From M3007 sp964621185 (GTDB lineage: Bacteria; Bacteroidota; Bacteroidia; Chitinophagales; Saprospiraceae), in NCBI GenBank assembly GCA_964621185.1, contig CAZULM010000007.1:1-64000 (forward strand): DNA of 64,000 nucleotides. The letters are read 5' to 3'. The notes under the pieces are model-generated. The model worked only from the letters and a program-made list of their open reading frames with translations. It was not told the origin of the DNA and ran no database searches. This document shows positions 57,529 through 64,000 of this stretch, in pieces. Both the position numbers and the translations under genes were made by a program. The first letter of the stretch is position 1, and every line of letters begins with the position of its first letter.

Positions 57529-58143
57529 ATGATTTTTCTGGAATTTAAAAGACTTTTTTTTCCACAGCGTGTTTTTTCTACGGTTGACATCGCCAAAGAA
57601 ATGCCTGGTTTTTATGTAGGAAACCTACTCAACTGGCAAAAAAAGGGCTATATTGTCAAGCTTAGGAACAATTGGTATGCTTTCCCGGACGCCCTGAATG
57701 CGGAGGCCGACCTCTACGTGATAGCCAACCGTTTGCAAAGACCTTCCTATGTCTCATTGGAAACAGCTTTGCGCTACTATAATTTTATCCCTGAAAGTGT
57801 TTTTAGCATTACCTCGGTCACAACTCTGAAGCCTGTTGCATGGCCAACTCCGGTAGGGAATTTCAGCTATCGTTCATTGCAGCCCAAACTATTCTTTGGC
57901 TATGATACCGTGCAGGTTGGAGCAGTTAATTTCAACATAGCCAGCCCTGAAAAGTGCCTGCTCGACCTGCTTTATTTCAGTCCCAACTTGATAGCGACGC
58001 CTGATTTTGAAGTACTGCGGCTCAATCAGGCAGAGATCGTTAAACGTGTAGAATACTCAACATTGGAAAAATTTTTAGCGAGAATTGATTCTGCTGCCTT
58101 GAATGCAAGGTGTGCAGCATTACAACACTACCTGACATTATGA
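57529..58143 (+). CDS. AbiEi-like antitoxin of a type IV toxin-antitoxin pair
   Basis: This 204-residue protein starts MIFLEFKRLFFPQRVFSTVD and has an N-terminal winged-helix part (LLNWQKKGYIVKLRNNWYAF). The long C-terminal domain has YVSLETALRYYNFIPESVFS and IASPEKCLLDLLYF, typical of AbiEi antitoxins. Such proteins bind their own promoter and neutralise the partner without forming a stable complex. TATTTTTG at 57508-57515 is a -7-like match. The stop overlaps the next gene by 4 bp, as usual for AbiE pairs. Confidence 0.85.
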   Translation: MIFLEFKRLFFPQRVFSTVDIAKEMPGFYVGNLLNWQKKGYIVKLRNNWYAFPDALNAEADLYVIANRLQRPSYVSLETALRYYNFIPESVFSITSVTTLKPVAWPTPVGNFSYRSLQPKLFFGYDTVQVGAVNFNIASPEKCLLDLLYFSPNLIATPDFEVLRLNQAEIVKRVEYSTLEKFLARIDSAALNARCAALQHYLTL

Positions 58144-58919
58144 TTTCACTCGAACAAATTGCGCAACAATTTCCAGCCCACTTGCAGCTGCAAAAACAAG
58201 CGATGCTGCGGGAATACTTGCAATGCGAAATTCTGGAAATATTATTCGAGAGCCGTTTTGCACAACAATTCTGCTTTCTAGGCGGCACTTGTTTGCGCTT
58301 GGTTTATGGCAGCACCCGTTTTTCAGAAGACCTTGATTTTGATAATTTTGGCTTGACGGATGCTGATTTTGATACTGTGGCAGATGTTGTAAGGACAGGG
58401 TTGGAGCGAAAAGGCTTTCGGGTAGAGGTCTCAAATGTTCATAGGGGGGCATATCGCTGTAATATCCGGTTCCCTGGGCTGTTGTACGAACAAGGTCTGA
58501 GCGGGCATGAAGGAGAAAAAATACTTATCCAACTTGACACACAGCGACAAGGTTACGATTATAAACCAGCAACATTTTTGTTGAACCGTTTTGGCGTGTT
58601 CACCCGATTGGTGGTAACGCCACCTGGCTTATTATTAGCCCAAAAACTTTTTACTTTGGTAAACCGTCCGCGGGCGAAGGGCAGGGATTATTTTGATATA
58701 ACCTTTTTATTTGGGCAGAACGCGAAGCCGGATTATGGCTATCTCAATGAGAAACTAGCAATTGATACGCCACAAAAACTGCGCAAGTTGATATCCGAGC
58801 TTCTTGATAAAATTGATTTAGATGAAATGGCCGATGATGTACGCCCCTTCCTCTTTTTTGCAGAAGACGATCGGCGGGTTCGGTACTTCAAGGAGTTTTG
58901 GGAGCAAGTAGCATTGTAA
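58140..58919 (+). CDS. AbiEii-type nucleotidyltransferase toxin
   Basis: This 259-residue protein counts from ATG 58140 (MISLEQIAQQFPAHLQLQKQ), which overlaps the antitoxin stop by 4 bp. It has the nucleotidyltransferase motif FLGGTCLRLVYGSTRFSEDLDFD (G[GS] then S..LDFD) and later KGRDYFDITFLFGQN with the conserved Lys/Asp region. AbiEii toxins modify tRNA or related targets and can block phage growth. The pair lies directly after the ribosomal operon terminator. Confidence 0.87.
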   Translation: MISLEQIAQQFPAHLQLQKQAMLREYLQCEILEILFESRFAQQFCFLGGTCLRLVYGSTRFSEDLDFDNFGLTDADFDTVADVVRTGLERKGFRVEVSNVHRGAYRCNIRFPGLLYEQGLSGHEGEKILIQLDTQRQGYDYKPATFLLNRFGVFTRLVVTPPGLLLAQKLFTLVNRPRAKGRDYFDITFLFGQNAKPDYGYLNEKLAIDTPQKLRKLISELLDKIDLDEMADDVRPFLFFAEDDRRVRYFKEFWEQVAL

Positions 58920-59104
58920 ACGCTGCAATGTGGAATTAATTGAATCTTTTTACGGTACATGGTGGCCGGATAGCTGTGGTTGGGTACCCGACCGCTTCCG
59001 TAATTGGCTATTTTTGGCACAATGGTGTATACTAACCCCTATTTGGAAGCCTCCGGCAATACTTTTTCGTTGGCTCAACAATTACCTTGTCTCTCACAAA
59101 AAAA

Positions 59105-59767
59105 ATGAAAACAATGAAATTATGCTGCGCCTTCATGCTTCTGGCATTTTTATGCTCCAACTGTCAAAAAACAACCCAAGCCAGGGGTGTTGTGTACAAT
59201 TACGTTACCGGCAAGCCCATACCTGGCGTTACGGTTGGGCTGATCGGGTATGACGGGACAGTGAACGACTCCGCTGTGCCGGAGCTTTGTGAATTGGTCG
59301 AAACGACTACCGACGAGAACGGGGTATACAACCTGGAAGTAGGGTGTTTTGGCATGGACGACGTTTCTATCAGGGTTGGGGCACAGGGTCAACAATTTTT
59401 TGGATTTTACTTTTCTGCGAAGCCTTCGGCAGATTTACGGCTTGGTAAAAGCAATGAAATTGATTTTCAGCTGGATTCTATCGATGGGCGGTTGAAGTTC
59501 CAGCTGTCTAATTTGCAAGGCATAAGCGATACCCTGTATCTAAGGGTGTATTGCAATGCACAAGGCCTGCCGACCTATTACGGTGGTAGAATTACACCGA
59601 TCGCGGTTCCAGCAGGTGCAACACAGTCAAGAACTTGGTATATCACTGCCAACCGGTTTGTGAAATACTATTGGGACACCGTCCCGTTTTCTGATTTCAA
59701 CGCGGCGCACGGTGATTCGATTTTTTGTGCGCGGGGGGATACGACGGTGTGCAATATTGCTTTTTAG
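59105..59767 (+). CDS. Lipoprotein with carboxypeptidase-regulatory-like domain
   Basis: This 220-residue protein counts from ATG 59105 (MKTMKLCCAFMLLAFLCSNC) and has a probable lipobox at FLCSNC. The first part has the beta-sandwich pattern ARGVVYNYVTGKPIPGVTVG and TTDENGVYNLEVGCFG, typical of carboxypeptidase-regulatory-like domains. The rest is beta-rich and unassigned. A role in surface binding is possible. The TTG-initiated longer frame at 59087 is unlikely. It converges with the PKD protein gene. Confidence 0.7.
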   Translation: MKTMKLCCAFMLLAFLCSNCQKTTQARGVVYNYVTGKPIPGVTVGLIGYDGTVNDSAVPELCELVETTTDENGVYNLEVGCFGMDDVSIRVGAQGQQFFGFYFSAKPSADLRLGKSNEIDFQLDSIDGRLKFQLSNLQGISDTLYLRVYCNAQGLPTYYGGRITPIAVPAGATQSRTWYITANRFVKYYWDTVPFSDFNAAHGDSIFCARGDTTVCNIAF

Positions 59768-59798
59768 GTGCTTTTGCGCATAATGGTGCATCCGGCAA

Positions 59799-62700
59799 TT
59801 ATCGGATCAACAAAACCGACCCCGTTTCGACTACCTGTTTGGCTGTTGCTCCCAAGCTGTCGGCACGCGACGCCTCTGTTTCGTACTCAGCTTCAATAAT
59901 CCAGGCATAGGCGCCTTGGGCGCAGGGCTTTCCGTTGAAATCGTTGCCGTCCCAGGCCTGGCCTGGCGATCCTTGAATCAGCTCCTGCGATTCAAACACC
60001 AATTTACCGCTGGGCGAGAACACCCGCACGCGGTAGCGCGACAAGCCCTTTCCTTTCGGCATAAAAAAGGTGTAATCGCCGCCTGCCACGTCTGGCACGA
60101 AAGCATTTGGGACAAATAGACCTCCAAACTTTGAGGGGATAGTGTCCAGCCTGGCTGTATCCATGCAGCCCCATTCATTGGCCACAATTTGCAAAATAGA
60201 GTAGTATATGTTTTGGCCATAGTGTACTGTAGGGTTTTCGAGCGACGAAGTTTGGCCATTCCCAAAATCATAGAACCAGGTTTCTGCCCCAACAGCGGTA
60301 CTGAAAACAAAAAAGCGCCCTTCCGGATATCCGTTGGGCATGGAGTCAACCACATAGAAGCCAGCTGTTGGCGCAGGTTTTATGTCTGCAATGCCGATCC
60401 GTTTCAAGGTGTCGAAACAAAAGCTGTCGAGCATGGCGACAAGGCTTATGTCAAATATTCCCGCTTGTTGAAAAGCGTAATGGGGGGTATGGCTTGTTGA
60501 AGTGTCCAGGTTATTGAACGTCCACAACCAGCGGTTGGCATTTTCAGACAAGTTTTCAAGCGCCAGATACTCAAATTGGCAGGGGCTGGGGTCATTGATC
60601 CCCCAATCGGCAATGGGTTGGGCAAACACCCTAAAGGTTTTTTCTGTGGTGTCTTTGCACGAATAAATATTGCTGACAATCAACTGTATCAGGTATTCAC
60701 CGGGCTGGTTGAATGTTTTTGAGGGATTGTTAAAAGCACTCGTTGAGCCGTCGGGAAATTTCCACTTGAAATCCAGGGCATCTGCCGACGCGGTTTCGGT
60801 CAGCTGAACCGTGGCAGGAAAGCCACATACCCAAGCCTTATCCATGCTGAAGTCGCCCTCTGGCTCGGGCAATACGTGGAAAATGCGTCGTGTTGTATCA
60901 TCGTGGCAGCCCCAGATGTCAGAAACTACCAACTGCACGTCATAACTGCCAGAGTCGCGGAAAATGAAGTTGGCGGGATTGCCGGTCGCGGTGTTTCCAT
61001 CAGAAGCCGTCCAGGCGTAGAATTGCCCGCCGCCCGGGACGACTGTCAAGGTGCTGTGCAGTTCACCGCAAGCAATGGTATCCGAGGCTGCAAAATTGGC
61101 CGTAGGGTTCGGTTTGATCTCTACCAATTTGGTAAGCGTTGCGTCACATCCAGAAGAGTCGAGCGTAATGGTCAGTGTCACTGGGAACAGGGCGCCAGAT
61201 TGAAATACTGCGCTGGGGCTAAATGCGGTTGAGGTGTTTCCCGCGCCAAAATCCCAATTGACAGTACGGCCAGCAGCCTCAACAGTAAGCCAGAAGTGCA
61301 TGGAATCGCCTGCACATTTATAAGCGTCGTGCGCAAATCCGACCGGCGGGGCGGGGTTGACGCGTATAAAGCGGTCGATGAAATGGTAGCCACAGATTGA
61401 CCGGGCGGTTTGCCTGATTTTGAAAACTCCAGGCATGGAATATACCTTTTTGGGGTTTGGGTCTGTTGATGTGGTGCCATCGCCAAAATCATAAAAAACC
61501 TGTGCACCGAGCGGTGTAGCGCCATTGGTGATAAAAAGCGTGTCGCCTGCGCAGATCAGGGGCGTGCTCAGGTCACAAAATGCACGGGCTTCGTTCGGGA
61601 CAATGGTAACAATAGCGGTATCGCTGGTTGCGCCGCATTGGTTTTCGCCGGATGCAATGGCTATCACGACAAGGTTGGTGCTGTCATTTGGGGTCAGGAA
61701 TGTCAGGTCGGGCAAAGGGAGACCCTGGGTGATCGTATCCAGCGCCTTGAAGACAATATTGAAAATTGACCCGCCAGTGGTTCCTAAGGAAAATTGAAGG
61801 GTATCGCCCGAGCAAGTATTGTCAAGACTGGGCGTTAGCCGAAGGTGTGGCAGCGGGTGGACAAGCAGCTTTTCAGTCACGTAGGAATTGGGGCAGGCGC
61901 CCGAAGCCGTCAGGGTGATGGTATAGGTTGTATCTTCAATCCCTGGCGCAAAAAATTGGGGTAAAACTGGCTCAAACCCATCAAAGACCTGCCCGTTCCC
62001 AAAATCCCAATGGAAACCGCTGATGTTGTCGCCAGTGCTCAGGTTTTGAAAAAGGACTCCCTCTTGCGGGCAGATTGCGGTATCGCTCAAGGCAAGCGCC
62101 ATAACCGGCGGCTCGACGATTTTTATTTGGATGCTGTTGGTGTCGCTGCACCAGGCATTTTTTACCAGCAAGTACACAGAATAGGTGCCGGCACTCGTAA
62201 AAATATGGCTGGAGTCTGGAGAGCCGGGCGTACCAAGCCCCCCAAATCGCCATTCCCAGGAATCAAAGCCCGTTGAGTTGTTGGTAAATAGGGTACTGTC
62301 ATTGGTACATCCAACAGCTGGGCCAGCTGGCATGGACACAGGTTTTGGGTTGATGCTGAGCGTGGTAGAGTCGCGGAAAACACATCCCAGCACGTTTTCA
62401 GTCAGTGTATGCCAAATGGTATGTTGCCCATAGCCTGCCACTGCGGTGCAGATTTCGCCCGTTACGGGGTCAATATTTCCTGAAGAACTGCTCCACACGC
62501 CGCCCGAAGCGGGCATCCCGCTGAAAGTGACACAATCAAGGGTGTCGCAAACGGTCTGGGCCGACCCGGCATCGACGGTCAGGCTGATCACATAGATACT
62601 GTCTCGTTTTGTCACCCGGCAGTTCCCAGTCCCAACGTAATGTTCGAAGTGGTTCCAGCCCGGCACGGCATTCTGGGGCAAAAATTCGTTTGAAGCATTG

Positions 62701-64000
62701 AATAGGTTTCCGCCGATGCTCCAGCCCTGTGCGGGGTTTGGCGAAACAGCAATAGGAGCGCTTGATTTGCAAATGGTATCGGGGAAGGCGGCAAAGACGA
62801 TGGGCGTTGTGGACATCAGGGTAAAACTATCCACGACGGTAGTGTCGCCACAGGCATTGCTGCTGGTAAACACGATCGCAAAACTCCCCGCCATGTCAAA
62901 CGGGAAACTGGGCACGGGCGAAATTTGGGTAGATGTGGGCAAGCTAGAGCCTGTGGCAGTCCAGGTATGCGTGGCGGCAGGGTCGCCGCCATTGTTGAAG
63001 GCGAATCCGGATGGTACAACGGTTTTAGGGGCGCAGTCATCGGGTATTGGTGCGAATGTGGCGCCTGGCGGAGTTTTTACGGAAAAGCTTTGCGACCAGG
63101 TTGTGGTGCCGCCGCAGATGGCGTTGGGCAGGTTGAGGGTTACGGTGTACATGCCTGCCGTGGAAAAAAGTATGTGGGGGTTGATGCTGTTTGCGCTCGT
63201 GCTGTCCACAAAAGCCCAGCCTGCGGCGGGCGTTACGGTCCATTTGTACACGCCGCCGGCACCAGTTGAGTTGTTGGTGAACTGGATGGTGTAGGGGCCG
63301 CAGTTGCCGGGAGGGGCAGGGGAGAATGTAGCGGCAGCTTGGGCAACATCGGCTACTGAAACTGGCCAATAGGTGGTGTCGCGCCCACATTCATTTTCGG
63401 CTATCAGGCGGACGGTATAGCTGCCTACTGCGCTGTAGGTGACAGTGGGGGCGTTGGGTGTCATGGTCGTTGCCGTGGAAGGGGAGCCTCCTGGGAACTC
63501 CCAGAAGTACATCAAGTTGGTTGAGTTGCCCGCATTGGCAAGTGTCGCTGTAAAATGTGGTTGGAAGCTGGGTAGGCAGCCTGCGGTATCGCCGCTCATG
63601 GTAATCGTCGGGATATCCCTTACTGTTACAGTTCCAACGGTGATTGTTTTGTTGTCACAGGCGCCTGTCGCTTTTAGCCTGACGAGGTAGCTGCCTTGAA
63701 CGGTGAAAATCACATCGGGATTGGCAGAAAGTTTTGTAGTGTTGTTGACAAACATAAAGCCGCCGTTTGGCCCGATGATTGTCCATTCGTAGCTAATTGC
63801 GTTCTGGGAGTTGTTTTGAAAGTGTACCACTGCCGGCAGGCATACTTCGCTGGGGGAAAAGGTAGCGGCCGGGGCAACGGCTTGTGTTGCTTGCACGGAG
63901 GTATAACAGGTATCGGCTCCGCAATCGTTCGTAACGATCAAGCGAACCAGATGGTTCCCCAGGGTAGAATAGGTATGCGTGGGAGCGGCGGCAGTGGAAG
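59799..64000 (-). CDS. Giant PKD-repeat protein with T9SS type B C-terminal domain (partial)
   Basis: At least 1400 residues are in view and the frame continues past the right edge, so the start is not seen. It consists of many PKD-like domains of about 80-90 residues. Recurrent motifs are FxNxSxG, Y.W.FG.G., S...P.H.Y...G.Y.V.L and a cysteine in alternate blocks (FTSAGTYSVYLLVKNAWCSD, FRDSGSYDVQLVVSDIWGCH). The last 80 residues (FVPNAFVPDVAGGDYTFFMP, YRVRVFSPSGKLVFESQELI, WDGNDFNGKPCAQGAYAW) form the gliding-motility-associated (CHU_C) type B sorting domain, which directs secretion by T9SS. It is probably a cell-surface adhesin or gliding-type protein. The PorT-like gene in this window would take part in its export. 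Confidence 0.88.
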   Translation of the reverse strand, partial: STAAAPTHTYSTLGNHLVRLIVTNDCGADTCYTSVQATQAVAPAATFSPSEVCLPAVVHFQNNSQNAISYEWTIIGPNGGFMFVNNTTKLSANPDVIFTVQGSYLVRLKATGACDNKTITVGTVTVRDIPTITMSGDTAGCLPSFQPHFTATLANAGNSTNLMYFWEFPGGSPSTATTMTPNAPTVTYSAVGSYTVRLIAENECGRDTTYWPVSVADVAQAAATFSPAPPGNCGPYTIQFTNNSTGAGGVYKWTVTPAAGWAFVDSTSANSINPHILFSTAGMYTVTLNLPNAICGGTTTWSQSFSVKTPPGATFAPIPDDCAPKTVVPSGFAFNNGGDPAATHTWTATGSSLPTSTQISPVPSFPFDMAGSFAIVFTSSNACGDTTVVDSFTLMSTTPIVFAAFPDTICKSSAPIAVSPNPAQGWSIGGNLFNASNEFLPQNAVPGWNHFEHYVGTGNCRVTKRDSIYVISLTVDAGSAQTVCDTLDCVTFSGMPASGGVWSSSSGNIDPVTGEICTAVAGYGQHTIWHTLTENVLGCVFRDSTTLSINPKPVSMPAGPAVGCTNDSTLFTNNSTGFDSWEWRFGGLGTPGSPDSSHIFTSAGTYSVYLLVKNAWCSDTNSIQIKIVEPPVMALALSDTAICPQEGVLFQNLSTGDNISGFHWDFGNGQVFDGFEPVLPQFFAPGIEDTTYTITLTASGACPNSYVTEKLLVHPLPHLRLTPSLDNTCSGDTLQFSLGTTGGSIFNIVFKALDTITQGLPLPDLTFLTPNDSTNLVVIAIASGENQCGATSDTAIVTIVPNEARAFCDLSTPLICAGDTLFITNGATPLGAQVFYDFGDGTTSTDPNPKKVYSMPGVFKIRQTARSICGYHFIDRFIRVNPAPPVGFAHDAYKCAGDSMHFWLTVEAAGRTVNWDFGAGNTSTAFSPSAVFQSGALFPVTLTITLDSSGCDATLTKLVEIKPNPTANFAASDTIACGELHSTLTVVPGGGQFYAWTASDGNTATGNPANFIFRDSGSYDVQLVVSDIWGCHDDTTRRIFHVLPEPEGDFSMDKAWVCGFPATVQLTETASADALDFKWKFPDGSTSAFNNPSKTFNQPGEYLIQLIVSNIYSCKDTTEKTFRVFAQPIADWGINDPSPCQFEYLALENLSENANRWLWTFNNLDTSTSHTPHYAFQQAGIFDISLVAMLDSFCFDTLKRIGIADIKPAPTAGFYVVDSMPNGYPEGRFFVFSTAVGAETWFYDFGNGQTSSLENPTVHYGQNIYYSILQIVANEWGCMDTARLDTIPSKFGGLFVPNAFVPDVAGGDYTFFMPKGKGLSRYRVRVFSPSGKLVFESQELIQGSPGQAWDGNDFNGKPCAQGAYAWIIEAEYETEASRADSLGATAKQVVETGSVLLIR

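Overview
The window looks like a chromosome segment of a Bacteroidota bacterium, most likely of the Saprospiria type. The evidence is a PorT-like protein next to ubiE, a huge PKD-repeat protein with a gliding-motility/T9SS type B C-terminus, a DUF5916 outer-membrane protein, heptose and lipid A genes (hldD, lpxH family), and Bacteroidota-type promoters (TTG, about 20 nt, TAnnTTTG). Most genes lack a clear Shine-Dalgarno sequence.

Layout. 0-15 kb: mixed housekeeping and secreted enzymes (four-helix-bundle protein, aquaporin, S9 peptidase, ubiE, porT-like, lipoprotein esterase, RNase R, S8 peptidase, lpxH-like, hldD). 15.1-23.4 kb: a complete diversity-generating retroelement (DGR). Its order is an EAD11-like membrane protein, an LPP20-like secreted protein, variable target 1, an HRDC accessory protein, a DGR-type reverse transcriptase, the template repeat directly after the RT stop, and variable target 2. 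Both targets are secreted proteins ending in a formylglycine-generating-enzyme/sulfatase-modifying (C-type-lectin-like) domain whose last 43 codons are the variable repeat. Substitutions between template and variable repeats fall on template adenines: 20 of 20 in VR1 and 26 of 27 in VR2. Each variable repeat is followed by two conserved inverted repeats. 23.4-40 kb: DUF5916 protein, DUF4269 protein, serC, an HtrA-like protease, a minus-strand run of uncharacterised secreted proteins around an HTTM-type membrane protein, a serine hydrolase and a SulP transporter. 40.3-57.3 kb: the S10-spc-alpha ribosomal operon with secY, map, infA and rpoA, closed by an intrinsic terminator. 57.5-64 kb: an AbiEi/AbiEii toxin-antitoxin pair, a lipoprotein, and the C-terminal part of the PKD protein, cut by the window edge.

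A second theme runs through the whole window. Intergenic spaces, even between ribosomal cistrons, are filled with short tandem arrays of 7- or 8-bp units whose sequence differs from site to site. They usually form inverted pairs and often begin within a few bases of a stop codon. One family (unit ACTCCGC/ATTCCGC) flanks a conserved hairpin core and looks like a dispersed element. One array has become coding sequence for the signal peptide of the porT-like gene.
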